Assembly: GCF_000527095.1 (NCBI RefSeq)
Contig: NZ_AZUN01000001.1
Coordinates: forward strand, 558,001-622,000
Length of the DNA stretch: 64,000 nucleotides
Direction: 5' to 3'
DNA from: Methylomicrobium lacus LW14
GTDB lineage: Bacteria > Pseudomonadota > Gammaproteobacteria > Methylococcales > Methylomonadaceae
Notes under the pieces: model-generated
The model's input: only the letters and a program-made list of their open reading frames with translations
What the model was told of the DNA's origin: nothing
Databases searched by the model: none
Made by a program: the position numbers and the translations under genes
Shown here: positions 50,771 to 59,458 of the stretch, one piece after another
Layout: every line of letters starts with the position of its first letter
Numbering within the stretch: the first letter of the stretch is position 1

Positions 50771-51903
50771 CCTGTCAATTTATCGAAAAAACTTTTCACG
50801 CCGTCGATGAACGAATGCTCCTGCGGACTGTGATGCTTGCCGCCGCCCATCAGCGATTCATTCAACTGCGCGATCAGCTCTTTTTGTTCCTTGGTCAGAT
50901 GCACCGGCGTTTCGACCTGCACCCGGCACAACAAATCGCCGACCGGGCCGCCGCGCACCGGCTTCACGCCTTTGCCGCGCAGGCGGAACATCTTGCCGGT
51001 TTGGGTTTCGGCCGGAATTTTCAGACTGACCTTGCCGTCCAGGGTCGGCACTTCCAGGTCGCCGCCGAGACAGGCGGTCGGGAAACTGATCGGCACTTCG
51101 CAAAACAGATTCGCGCCGTCGCGGGTAAAGATCGAATGCTCCTTTACCTGAATCTGCACATACAGATCGCCCGGAGGCCCGCCCAGTTCGCCGGCTTCGC
51201 CTTCGCCGGACAGCCGAATGCGGTCGCCGGTATCAACACCGGCCGGAATCTTGGCCGACAACGTTTTGGTATCCTGCACGCGGCCCTGGCCGTAGCATTT
51301 GCCGCATGGGTCCTTGATCTGCTTGCCGGTGCCGCGGCAGGTCGGACAGGCTTGCTGCACCGCAAAGAAGCCTTGCTGCATCCGGACCTGGCCGTGACCA
51401 TGACAGGTCGAACAGATCACCGGCGAAGAGCCTTTCTTCGCGCCGCTGCCGGAGCATTCGCCGCAGGTCGTCAGCACCTGGACGCGAATCTTCGCTTCGG
51501 TGCCGGCGACCGCTTCCTCGAGCGTCAGCTCCAGATTGTAGCGCAGGTCGGAACCGCGCTGCGCGCCGCCGCGCTGGCGGCCGCCTCCGCCGAAAATATC
51601 GCCGAACATGTCGCCGAATACGTCGCTGAAACTGTCCGCGCCGAAGCCGCCGTGGCGGCCGCCGCCCATCGACGAATCGACGCCGGCATGGCCGAACTGG
51701 TCATACGCGGCGCGTTTCTTCGCATCGGACAGGATCTCGTAGGCTTCCTTGATCTGCTTGAATTTGGCTTCGGCCTGTTCGGGATTATCCTTGTTACGGT
51801 CAGGATGATACTTCATCGCCATCTTGCGATAGCTTTTCTTGATTTCTTCATCGCTGGCGTTTTTGTCCACACCGAGAAGCTTGTAATAATCTTCTTTTGC
51901 CAT
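50767..51903 (-). CDS. dnaJ: chaperone DnaJ
   Basis: A 378-residue type I DnaJ. The J domain carries HPD in MKYHPDRNKDN, followed by a Gly/Phe region and four zinc-finger repeats (CGECSGSG, CSTCHGHG, CPTCRGTG, CGKCYGQG). The two substrate-binding beta domains come last. It delivers unfolded proteins to DnaK and stimulates its ATPase. It is separated from dnaK by two hairpins at 51933-52010 that may lower its expression. Confidence 0.97.
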   Translation of the reverse strand: MAKEDYYKLLGVDKNASDEEIKKSYRKMAMKYHPDRNKDNPEQAEAKFKQIKEAYEILSDAKKRAAYDQFGHAGVDSSMGGGRHGGFGADSFSDVFGDMFGDIFGGGGRQRGGAQRGSDLRYNLELTLEEAVAGTEAKIRVQVLTTCGECSGSGAKKGSSPVICSTCHGHGQVRMQQGFFAVQQACPTCRGTGKQIKDPCGKCYGQGRVQDTKTLSAKIPAGVDTGDRIRLSGEGEAGELGGPPGDLYVQIQVKEHSIFTRDGANLFCEVPISFPTACLGGDLEVPTLDGKVSLKIPAETQTGKMFRLRGKGVKPVRGGPVGDLLCRVQVETPVHLTKEQKELIAQLNESLMGGGKHHSPQEHSFIDGVKSFFDKLTG

Positions 51904-51932
51904 GTGTTGTTATTAAGTGGCTTTAAACAAAA

Positions 51933-51965
51933 TTGCAGGAACCGGCAAATACCGGGTTCCTGCAA
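51933..51965 (-). terminator. terminator/attenuator between dnaK and dnaJ
   Basis: TTGCAGGAACC and GGTTCCTGCAA (11 bp each) form a hairpin that on the minus strand is followed by a T-rich AATTTTGTTT-type tract. It would stop part of the transcription leaving dnaK before dnaJ. Confidence 0.75.
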
Positions 51966-51984
51966 AAATTAATGACGCTGGCAA

Positions 51985-52010
51985 GGGGATAAGCGCTAAC
52001 GCTCATCCCC
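51985..52010 (-). other. second hairpin between dnaK and dnaJ
   Basis: GGGGATAAGCG and CGCTCATCCCC pair at 10 of 11 positions around ctaa, just after the dnaK stop. It may protect the dnaK transcript 3' end. Confidence 0.55.
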
Positions 52011-52028
52011 CTACACTATTGTCAACCG

Positions 52029-53957
52029 TTAGCCTTTCTTGTCGTCCTTGACTTCTTCAAATTCGGCATCGACCACACCGTCATCGGCATGGCTTGAGGC
52101 GGAATGCGCACCGGCTTGCTCGCCGCCTTCGGACGCCGACTTTTGCGCATACACGCGTTCGGCCATCTTGCCCGAAAGTTCGGTCAGGTCGTTGGTCTTG
52201 CTTTCGATTTCGGACTTGCTATCGCCTTTGCAAGCTTGTTTCAGTGCTTCGATCGCTTTTTCGATCGCGGCTTTTTCGTCGCCGCCGACCTGATCGCCCA
52301 GTTCCTTGATCGACTTTTCGGTCGCATGGATCAGGCCGTCCGCATGGTTGCGCGCGCCGACCAGTTCGGTCAGTTTGCGATCTTCTTCCGCATGTGCTTC
52401 GGCGTCCTTGATCATGCGGTCGACTTCGGCGTCGGACAGACCGCTGGAAGCCTTGATAACGATCGATTGCTTCTTGCCGGTCGCCTTGTCTTTCGCCGAT
52501 ACGTTCAGGATACCGTTCGCATCGATGTCGAACGACACTTCGATTTGCGGAATGCCGCGCGGCGCAGGCGGAATGTCGCTCAGGTCGAAACGGCCCAGCG
52601 ATTTGTTCGCGGCAGCGACTTCACGCTCGCCCTGCAACACATGCACGGTGACCGCGGTTTGGCTGTCGTCGGCGGTCGAGAACACCTGCGATGCATTGGT
52701 CGGAATCGTGGTGTTCTTCTCGATCAGCTTGGTCATCACGCCGCCCAGGGTTTCGATGCCCAGGGACAATGGAATTACGTCGAGCAGCAGCACGTCCTTG
52801 ACTTCGCCGCCGAGAACGCCGGCCTGGATCGCCGCGCCGAGCGCGACCGCTTCGTCAGGGTTCACGTCTTTACGCGGTTCCTTGCCGAAAATGGCTTTGA
52901 CCATGTCCTGCACCTTCGGCATCCGGGTTTGGCCGCCGACCAGAATCACGTCGTCGATCTCGGAGGCTTTCAAACCGGCGTCTTTTAGCGCAACTTCGCA
53001 GGGGCCTTTGGTGCGATTGATCAATTCCTCGACCAGTGACTCCAGTTTCGCGCGGGTCAGTTTAACGTTCAAGTGTTTCGGACCGCTCGCATCGGCCGTA
53101 ATGTACGGCAGGTTCACGTCGGTTTGCTGGGCTGAAGACAGCTCGATCTTGGCTTTTTCGGCCGCTTCTTTCAGACGTTGCAGCGCCAGCGGGTCGTTAT
53201 GCACATCGACGCCGCTTTCCTTTTTGAATTCGGACGCCAGATATTCGATGATGCGCGCGTCGAAGTCTTCGCCGCCGAGGAAGGTGTCGCCGTTGGTCGA
53301 CAACACTTCGAACTGGTGCTCGCCTTCGATTTCGGCGATTTCGATGATCGAGATATCGAAGGTACCGCCGCCGAGGTCATAGACCGCGATCTTGGTGTCG
53401 CCTTTCGGCTTGTCCATGCCGAAAGCCAGCGCCGATGCGGTCGGCTCGTTGATGATCCGCTTGACTTCGAGGCCCGCGATACGGCCGGCGTCCTTGGTCG
53501 CCTGACGTTGGGAGTCGTTGAAGTAAGCCGGCACGGTGATCACCGCTTCTTTGACTTCTTCGCCCAAATAGGCTTCGGCGTCTTTTTTCAGCTTCATCAA
53601 TACGCGGGCGGAGATTTCCGGCGCCGCCATTTTCTTGCCGTGCACTTCGACCCAGGCGTCGCCGTTTTCGGCTTCGGCGATCTTATACGGCACCATCTTG
53701 ATGTCTTTTTGTACGACATCGTCCTTGAAACGGCGGCCGATCAGACGTTTGATCGCGAACAGGGTATTCTTCGGATTGGTGACCGCCTGCCGTTTGGCCG
53801 ATTGGCCGACCAAGACTTCGTCGTCACTGGTGAACGCGATGATCGACGGCGTGGTGCGCGCGCCTTCGCTGTTTTCGATCACTTTCGCGACGCCGTTTTC
53901 GAGGACCGCGACGCAAGAGTTGGTCGTGCCTAAATCTATGCCGATAATTTTAGCCAT
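52029..53957 (-). CDS. dnaK: chaperone DnaK (Hsp70)
   Basis: A 642-residue Hsp70. The ATPase domain begins MAKIIGIDLGTTNSCVAVLE and contains AVYDLGGGTFDISI. The substrate domain and helical lid follow, and the C-terminus ends in the conserved acidic EFEEVKDDKKG. It folds and protects proteins with DnaJ and GrpE. It lies 72 bases after grpE in the hrcA-led operon. Confidence 0.98.
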   Translation of the reverse strand: MAKIIGIDLGTTNSCVAVLENGVAKVIENSEGARTTPSIIAFTSDDEVLVGQSAKRQAVTNPKNTLFAIKRLIGRRFKDDVVQKDIKMVPYKIAEAENGDAWVEVHGKKMAAPEISARVLMKLKKDAEAYLGEEVKEAVITVPAYFNDSQRQATKDAGRIAGLEVKRIINEPTASALAFGMDKPKGDTKIAVYDLGGGTFDISIIEIAEIEGEHQFEVLSTNGDTFLGGEDFDARIIEYLASEFKKESGVDVHNDPLALQRLKEAAEKAKIELSSAQQTDVNLPYITADASGPKHLNVKLTRAKLESLVEELINRTKGPCEVALKDAGLKASEIDDVILVGGQTRMPKVQDMVKAIFGKEPRKDVNPDEAVALGAAIQAGVLGGEVKDVLLLDVIPLSLGIETLGGVMTKLIEKNTTIPTNASQVFSTADDSQTAVTVHVLQGEREVAAANKSLGRFDLSDIPPAPRGIPQIEVSFDIDANGILNVSAKDKATGKKQSIVIKASSGLSDAEVDRMIKDAEAHAEEDRKLTELVGARNHADGLIHATEKSIKELGDQVGGDEKAAIEKAIEALKQACKGDSKSEIESKTNDLTELSGKMAERVYAQKSASEGGEQAGAHSASSHADDGVVDAEFEEVKDDKKG

Positions 53958-54029
53958 TGAATGCTCCAGACTTGAATTTGTTTATTAGGGTTGAATTTGT
54001 TTTGGTATATGGGGCCTGTTTATTCGAGT

Positions 54030-54665
54030 TCAAGCCTGTTCGTCGATAATCGGGGGCGTTGTTTCCGGTTTTTGCGGCGCTTTTGCGACCACCACCATTG
54101 CCGGCCGCAGCAGGCGTCCGTTCAAGCTATAGCCTTTTTGGAAGACGTTCACGACCGAATTCGGCGCGGCGCCTTCGATTTCCTGTACCATCATCGCCTG
54201 ATGCTGTTCGGCGTTGAAAGGCTGGCCGAGCGGGTCGATCGCTTCGATGTGGAATTTGTCGAATGCCGCTTCGAACTGCTTCAAGGTCAGTTCGCTGCCT
54301 TCGCGGAATTTTTGCACTTCCGGGCTGTCGCCGGTCGCAGCTTGAAGGCCCAACACCAGGCTGTCCAGCACCGGCAACAGGGCTTTCGCGAAATTTTCCA
54401 GCGCAAATTTGTGCGCGCTTTCGAGGTCGCGCTGCGTTCTTTTACGCAGGTTATCCATTTCGGCGACCGTTCTGACCGCCTTGTCCCAGTTTTCCTGCGC
54501 CTTCTTCTCGGCCTCGGCCAGTTTGGCCTGCAAGGCTTCTACCGTCGGCTCCTTTTCGGCCAGTTCGAGGTCCGGCGCTTCGGTTTCCGGCGCAGCCTGA
54601 TTTTCGGTGTTTTCCGTCGCCTCGGTCTGTACCTGGGCTTCGGTGTTTTCCTGATCTTTACTCAT
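54030..54665 (-). CDS. grpE: nucleotide exchange factor GrpE
   Basis: A 211-residue protein with an acidic, low-complexity N-terminus, a long coiled coil (AEAEKKAQENWDKAVRTVAE, MDNLRKRTQRDLESA) and a beta-rich C-terminal domain. The C-terminal domain has VLDSLVLGLQAA, EAIDPLGQPFNAEQHQAM and NVFQKGYSLNGRLLRPAMV. It releases ADP from DnaK and acts as a thermosensor. It sits 66 bases after hrcA. Confidence 0.96.
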   Translation of the reverse strand: MSKDQENTEAQVQTEATENTENQAAPETEAPDLELAEKEPTVEALQAKLAEAEKKAQENWDKAVRTVAEMDNLRKRTQRDLESAHKFALENFAKALLPVLDSLVLGLQAATGDSPEVQKFREGSELTLKQFEAAFDKFHIEAIDPLGQPFNAEQHQAMMVQEIEGAAPNSVVNVFQKGYSLNGRLLRPAMVVVAKAPQKPETTPPIIDEQA

Positions 54666-54731
54666 GCAAAAAATTTCCTGAAAAAATAATTAGTCTCGCG
54701 CATGCTTGCGCACCCAAAATCATCATGGTTG

Positions 54732-55787
54732 TTATGATGGGGATGCGGATTTCGGATTCAAGGCGGCGCCCAACAATTTTGCGGTCACATCGACATACGG
54801 AATGATTTTTTCATACGCCATCCGGGTCGGCCCGATCACGCCCAGCACGCCGACCACTTCATCGCTGACCGAATAGGACGAAGTGACCAGGCTGCAATGA
54901 TCGAAGGCCTGATAGCCGGATTCCTCGCCGATGAAGATCTGCACGCCGTCGGCCTTCATGCATTGATCGAGCAGATGGATCACGCCCTGTTTCTGGCTGA
55001 ACGCCTCGAACAGGGTGCGGAGGCGGTCGCGGTCGGACAATTCGGAAAATCCCATCAGATTGGTTTCGCCGCTCAGCACGAAATCTTCTTTCTTGTCGTC
55101 CGGTTCGAATGCCAGTTGCGCCATCCGGATCGCATCGAGCATCAGTTGATTCATCTGTTCGCGGTCGTCCTGCAATTCTTGCAGCACCGCATCGCGTACC
55201 GACGAGAGGCTCCGTCCCGAATAGATCGAATTCAGATAATTGGCCGCCTGCTGCAATTCGGCGGGGCTGAACAGGCGCGAGGTATGAATGATCTTGTTAT
55301 GCACTTCCTGTTCATTGGTCACGAAAATCACCAGCACGCGCGAATGCGACAACGGCAGGAATTCGATATGGCGCAGGAACAATATTTCACGCTTCGGCAG
55401 AGTCACGACGCCGGCCATCTGGGTCAGTTCGGAGAGCAGCCGCGAAGCCGTGCCGAGCGCCTGGCTCTGATCGCCGATCGCGGACAGGCTTTCCTGCAGG
55501 CGGTTCACTTCGCGCAGTTCGAGCGGCTTGACCGTCAACAAGCTGTCGACGAACAACCGGTAACCGCTGACCGTCGGCACCCGGCCCGCGGACGTATGCG
55601 GCGAATGGATCAGACCCAGGTCTTCGAGATCGGCCATCACGTTGCGAATCGTGGCCGGGCTCAGCTTCAAATCGGAATCTTTCGACAGCACGCGCGACCC
55701 GACCGGCTGCCCGTCGCTGATATAACGCTCGATCAGCGTCTTCAATAACTGCAGCGAGCGTTCATTTAATAGATGCGGATGACTCAC
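54732..55787 (-). CDS. hrcA: heat-inducible transcription repressor HrcA
   Basis: A 351-residue HrcA. The N-terminal winged helix (LKTLIERYISDGQPVGSRVL, LSPATIRNVMADLEDLGLI, HSPHTSAGRVPTVSGYRLFV) is followed by the GAF-like domain with VSDEVVGVLGVIGPTRMAY. It represses chaperone operons by binding CIRCE. A CIRCE element lies 25 bases upstream of its own start, so the operon represses itself. HrcA is absent from Escherichia but present in several other gammaproteobacteria. Confidence 0.97.
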   Translation of the reverse strand: MSHPHLLNERSLQLLKTLIERYISDGQPVGSRVLSKDSDLKLSPATIRNVMADLEDLGLIHSPHTSAGRVPTVSGYRLFVDSLLTVKPLELREVNRLQESLSAIGDQSQALGTASRLLSELTQMAGVVTLPKREILFLRHIEFLPLSHSRVLVIFVTNEQEVHNKIIHTSRLFSPAELQQAANYLNSIYSGRSLSSVRDAVLQELQDDREQMNQLMLDAIRMAQLAFEPDDKKEDFVLSGETNLMGFSELSDRDRLRTLFEAFSQKQGVIHLLDQCMKADGVQIFIGEESGYQAFDHCSLVTSSYSVSDEVVGVLGVIGPTRMAYEKIIPYVDVTAKLLGAALNPKSASPS

Positions 55788-55812
55788 ACTAACCCCTAAC
55801 GGAAATCGATTT

Positions 55813-55839
55813 TTAGCACTCTAGCGAGGTGAGTGCCAA
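55813..55839 (-). promoter_or_regulatory. CIRCE operator of hrcA-grpE-dnaK
   Basis: TTAGCACTC, 9 bases, GAGTGCCAA: 8 of 9 positions of the right arm agree with the consensus GAGTGCTAA. It lies between the promoter at 55846-55874 and the hrcA start at 55787, where HrcA binding would block transcription. Confidence 0.95.
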
Positions 55840-55845
55840 CAGAGC

Positions 55846-55874
55846 AAATTAGCAGCTAGAGCGTATATTGTCAA
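55846..55874 (-). promoter_or_regulatory. sigma70 promoter of the hrcA operon
   Basis: On the minus strand TTGACA (55869-55874), a 17-base spacer and TAATTT (55846-55851). The start of transcription would fall next to the CIRCE element. Confidence 0.8.
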
Positions 55875-55929
55875 CCGGGATATTCAGGGCTGACCCTGAA
55901 AAAAACCATGGGACTGTGGCGCGAGTTTT

Positions 55930-55973
55930 CGGCATCGTATTGCGCTGGGCGGTGCCTGCGCAATACGATGCCG
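55930..55973. repeat. 16-bp inverted repeat after ubiB
   Basis: CGGCATCGTATTGCGC and GCGCAATACGATGCCG are perfect arms around a 12-base loop, 11 bases past the ubiB stop. It is a strong hairpin without a T tract; it may end or stabilise the ubi transcript before the hrcA promoter. Confidence 0.75.
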
Positions 55974-55983
55974 AGGGGGGGAT

Positions 55984-57534
55984 TTAGCCGAAAAAGATCG
56001 CCGCGCTGATCAATGCCGCGCTGACGAAGATCATCCACTGCGTCGATTGATGATGGGCTTCCATCTGCTTGCGCAGTTCTGCCAGTTCGCGTGTCTGCGC
56101 CTCGCTGGACTGTTTCGCGTAGGCGGCATTGTCGAGCGCCTTGTACAGCAGCGTCGGCACTTCGGGAAGCTGTTGGGCGAGTTCCGGAAAGTGCGCGAAG
56201 AGTTGGTTCAATTTGGCCTTCGGGCCCATCCTTTCCTGAAACCATTTTTCGAGGAAGGGCTTTGCGGTCTGCCATAAATCCAGTTCCGGATAGAGCTGCC
56301 GGCCTAGGCCTTCGATATTCAGCAAGGTTTTCTGCAAGAGCACCAGCTGCGGCTGCACATGCATGTCGAAGCGGCGCGCGGTCTGGAACAGGCGCAGCAA
56401 TAACTGGCCGAACGAGATGTCGCGCAGCGGTTTTTCGAAGATCGGTTCGCAGACGCCGCGGATCGCCGATTCGAATTCCTCGATCCGGGTCGAACTCGGC
56501 ACCCAGCCCGATTCGACGTGCATTCTCGCGACCTTGCGGTAATCGCGATTGAAAAACGCCAGGAAGTTTTCGGCCAGATAATGCTGGTCGGACAATGACA
56601 AGGAACCTACGATGCCGAAATCGACCGCGATATATTTGGCTGGCAGGTCGACGAAAATATTGCCGGGATGCATGTCCGCATGGAAAAAATTGTCCCGGAA
56701 TACCTGGGTGAAGAAAATCTCGACACCGCGTTCGGCCAGCAATTTGAAATCGGCGCCGCCGGCGCGCAATTGTTCGATCTCGCCGACCGGAATGCCCTGA
56801 ATCCTTTCCATCACCATCACCTTCTGCCGAGACAGCGGCCAATGGATTTCGGGGACATAGATGATGTCGGAGTTTTCGAAGTTGCGCCGCAGTTTGGCCG
56901 CGTTCGCCGCTTCCCGGACCAGATCGAGTTCGTCGAGCGTGGTTTTTTCGAATTCGGCGACCACTTCGAGCGGCCGCAGGCGGCGCGCATCGGACCAGAA
57001 GCGCTCGGCAAAGCGGGCCAGTTCATAGAGCAGCGCAATATCGGAATGAATACGGTCTTCGATGTCGGGCCTGAGCACCTTGACCACGACGTCTTCGCCG
57101 GTATGCAGTTTTGCGGTATGCACCTGCGCGACCGAGGCCGAAGCCAAAGGCGATGGATCGAAGTCGACGAACGCCGCGTCGATCGACATGCCCAGTTCTG
57201 ATTCGATGATCCGCCGGGCGACCTCGTTCGGGAACGGCGGCACCCGGTCCTGCAGTTTGACCAGTTCGTCGGCGATATCGTCCGGCAACAGGTCTTTGCG
57301 GGTGGACAGCGCCTGGCCGAATTTGACATAGATCGGCCCCAGGTCTTCGAGCGTCTTGCGGATGCGCACGCCGCGCGGCTCATTGCGCCTTCTGAGCCAA
57401 TAATAGGGCGACAGCGCGGCCAGAAAGCGGATCGGACGGAACAGGTGCGTTTTCAGCACGATTTCATCGAGGCCGTGAAACACCAGGACCCAATTAATAT
57501 GGATCAAGCGGAATATGATTCTAGGATTGATCAC
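55984..57534 (-). CDS. ubiB: ubiquinone biosynthesis protein UbiB
   Basis: A 516-residue member of the ADCK/UbiB atypical kinase family. The family KxGQ motif lies in YVKFGQALSTRKDLLP, with ASASVAQVH as the Ala-rich loop, FFHADMHPGNIFV as catalytic loop and VDFGIVGSL as DFG. Two transmembrane helices lie at the C-terminal end (WMIFVSAALISAAIFFG). It supports ubiquinone synthesis at the inner membrane, probably by ATP-driven access to lipid intermediates. It is the last gene of the ubiE-ubiJ-ubiB run. Confidence 0.96.
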   Translation of the reverse strand: MINPRIIFRLIHINWVLVFHGLDEIVLKTHLFRPIRFLAALSPYYWLRRRNEPRGVRIRKTLEDLGPIYVKFGQALSTRKDLLPDDIADELVKLQDRVPPFPNEVARRIIESELGMSIDAAFVDFDPSPLASASVAQVHTAKLHTGEDVVVKVLRPDIEDRIHSDIALLYELARFAERFWSDARRLRPLEVVAEFEKTTLDELDLVREAANAAKLRRNFENSDIIYVPEIHWPLSRQKVMVMERIQGIPVGEIEQLRAGGADFKLLAERGVEIFFTQVFRDNFFHADMHPGNIFVDLPAKYIAVDFGIVGSLSLSDQHYLAENFLAFFNRDYRKVARMHVESGWVPSSTRIEEFESAIRGVCEPIFEKPLRDISFGQLLLRLFQTARRFDMHVQPQLVLLQKTLLNIEGLGRQLYPELDLWQTAKPFLEKWFQERMGPKAKLNQLFAHFPELAQQLPEVPTLLYKALDNAAYAKQSSEAQTRELAELRKQMEAHHQSTQWMIFVSAALISAAIFFG

Positions 57535-57574
57535 GTTGGCTTAGTCGCGGGCAGGTGAGGGCGCAGGCACGGCA

Positions 57575-58210
57575 TCATTCGCTTTGCGCAAGAGGTTTAC
57601 GGGTGAGTGCGTCTTCGAGGCGTTCGATCCGGCTGTTCAGGCGGTCGAAATCGGTGCGCAGTTCGTCGACATGGCGGTAAAAAATATCGGCTTCGGGGCC
57701 TGCGGGCAGATCGCGCGTTTCTTCCTGCAGAAACTCGCTCAAATTCAGTTCGAAAGTCCTGAGCGATTGCCGCGTCCAGCGCGAGCCTGCGCGGAAGAGA
57801 TTGCCGATTTGATGCGCGATCACGTCGCCGGTGACCTGCGACAGCTTTTCTTCGAGATCGATGTTCAGTTTGTCGAACAGCGCCTGGAATTTGCGCCCGG
57901 TCGTCATGTCGCCCTCGATCTTGACCTCGCCCGAAAACACCGAACGCATCGGCTTGGCACTGATTCCCATCAGGCCCAGGGACCAGAGCGAGCCTGAGAT
58001 CCGGGTGTCGGGCTCGCCGGGGTAGGCGTCCAGCACCTGAACCGCATCGTGCGTCGGGCACAAATAAAGGGTTTCGCCGAACGGTTCGACGGTCAGTTCG
58101 ATCACCTTGCCGGCGATCGGCGCCAGCAATTCGCCGACGTCCAGGTCCAGCTTGATATAGCGGTTCAGCGCGCTTTCGAGCGCGACGGTCAACAACGGTT
58201 TGAGCGCCAT
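57575..58210 (-). CDS. ubiJ: ubiquinone biosynthesis accessory factor UbiJ (SCP2 domain)
   Basis: A 211-residue protein with an N-terminal SCP2 lipid-binding domain (about residues 15-115; GTLW-like SGSLWSLGLMG, VFSGEVKIEGDMTTGRKFQ). A helical C-terminus with a coiled coil follows (FYRHVDELRTDFDRLNSRIERL). UbiJ with UbiK gathers the soluble Ubi enzymes around the lipid substrate. It starts 1 base after ubiE and precedes ubiB by 40 bases. Confidence 0.94.
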   Translation of the reverse strand: MALKPLLTVALESALNRYIKLDLDVGELLAPIAGKVIELTVEPFGETLYLCPTHDAVQVLDAYPGEPDTRISGSLWSLGLMGISAKPMRSVFSGEVKIEGDMTTGRKFQALFDKLNIDLEEKLSQVTGDVIAHQIGNLFRAGSRWTRQSLRTFELNLSEFLQEETRDLPAGPEADIFYRHVDELRTDFDRLNSRIERLEDALTRKPLAQSE

Positions 58211-58211
58211 G

Positions 58212-58961
58212 TCAGATCTTGTAGCCGCGATGCACCGCGACGATGCCTTGCGTCATGTTGTAAAACTCGCAGCGTTCGAAGCCGGCGTTTTCCATCATCG
58301 CCTTCAGTTCGCTCTGCTTCGGGTGCATCCTTATCGATTCGGCCAGATAGCGGTAGCTGTCTTCGTCCTTGGCGACGAATTTGCCGATTTTCGGCAGCAG
58401 CTTGAACGAATAGAAATCGTAAACCTTTTCGGTGACCGGGTCGATCGGATGCGAAAATTCGAGCACGAGGCAGCGTCCGCCCGGTTTCAGTACGCGATGC
58501 ATCGAGCGCAAAGCGGCATCCTTGTCGGTTACGTTGCGGAGGCCGAAGCCGATGATCACGCAGTCGAAGGTGTTGTCCGCGAACGGCAGGCATTCGGCAT
58601 TCACCTGGGAATATTCGATATTGCCGGTCAGGCCGCGGTCGATCAGTCGGTTGCGACCGGTGCGCAGCATTTCCGAATTGATGTCGGCGAGCACGCACAG
58701 TCCGTCCTTGCCGACGCGTTTTTCGAGCAGCGTCGTCAAATCGCCGGTACCGCCGGCCAGATCGAGCACTTTCTCGCCGCTGCGGACATTGCAAAGCTGG
58801 ATCGCAATCCGTTTCCAGATGCGATGAATGCCGAGCGACATTAAGTCGTTCATGATGTCGTACTTTTCGGCGACCGAGTCGAAAACGCCGCGCACCAGAT
58901 TGACCTTGTCTTCGGTGGCGACTTGCTTGAAGCCGAAATGGGTCGTTTTGTGATGAGTCAT
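58212..58961 (-). CDS. ubiE: ubiquinone/menaquinone methyltransferase UbiE
   Basis: A 249-residue SAM-dependent C-methyltransferase with KYDIMNDLMSLGIHRIWKR, motif I VLDLAGGTGDLTTLL, NAECLPFADNTFD and GLRNVTDKDAALRSMHRVLK. It methylates the quinone ring at C-5. It lies 3 bases after the DUF971 gene and 1 base before ubiJ, forming one operon. Confidence 0.97.
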   Translation of the reverse strand: MTHHKTTHFGFKQVATEDKVNLVRGVFDSVAEKYDIMNDLMSLGIHRIWKRIAIQLCNVRSGEKVLDLAGGTGDLTTLLEKRVGKDGLCVLADINSEMLRTGRNRLIDRGLTGNIEYSQVNAECLPFADNTFDCVIIGFGLRNVTDKDAALRSMHRVLKPGGRCLVLEFSHPIDPVTEKVYDFYSFKLLPKIGKFVAKDEDSYRYLAESIRMHPKQSELKAMMENAGFERCEFYNMTQGIVAVHRGYKI

Positions 58962-58964
58962 ATT

Positions 58965-59357
58965 TTATTGTAAATGTTCGGGGTCAATGCGTGTGTAGCC
59001 TGCGGCCTTAAGGCGTTCCAGATAGCTGGCCCAAAGGCTGTCGTATTCGGCGCCGAGTTGGTAGAGAAAGTCCCAGGTGTAAAGACCGCTGTTATGGCCG
59101 TCGCTGAACACCGGACAGATCGCATAATTGCCGATCGGATGAATCTCCCGTATCGTGACATCTTCCTTGCCGGTCTGCAGGGTTTCCTGTCCCGGCGCAT
59201 GGCCCAGGGCTTCCGCGGACGGCGTATAGACGCGCAGGTATTCGCACGGCAGCATGAAGACCTTGCCGTCATCGAAATGGATTTCCAGAATCCTGGAAAC
59301 CTGATGCAGTTTGATTTCGGTCGGCAGCGCGTTGCAGGGTTGGGTATGAAGTCGCAT
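58965..59357 (-). CDS. DUF971 (GBBH-like N-terminal domain) protein
   Basis: A 130-residue single-domain protein with TEIKLHQVSRILEIHFDDGK, LPCEYLRVYTPSAE, GHAPGQETLQTGKEDVTI and SDGHNSGLYTWDFLYQLG. This domain occurs alone and at the N-terminus of gamma-butyrobetaine hydroxylase; the free form is often next to hslUV and ubiE but has no settled function. The His/Cys content suggests metal binding. Confidence 0.92.
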   Translation of the reverse strand: MRLHTQPCNALPTEIKLHQVSRILEIHFDDGKVFMLPCEYLRVYTPSAEALGHAPGQETLQTGKEDVTIREIHPIGNYAICPVFSDGHNSGLYTWDFLYQLGAEYDSLWASYLERLKAAGYTRIDPEHLQ

Positions 59358-59413
59358 ATCGAATCAGAATATGTTGGATGGGCGGCGTTTTTCCGCCCGC
59401 CATGAGGAAGTCA

Positions 59414-59444
59414 GGTGGGCAAACGATAAAGCCGTTTGCCCACC
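59414..59444. repeat. palindromic repeat between hslU and DUF971
   Basis: GGTGGGCAAACG and CGTTTGCCCACC, perfect 12-bp arms around ataaagc, preceded by a second hairpin GGGCGG/CCGCCC at about 59380-59396. It is of the type widely interspersed in methanotroph genomes, as I recall. Confidence 0.75.
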
Positions 59445-59458
59445 CTACAATCTTTCGC

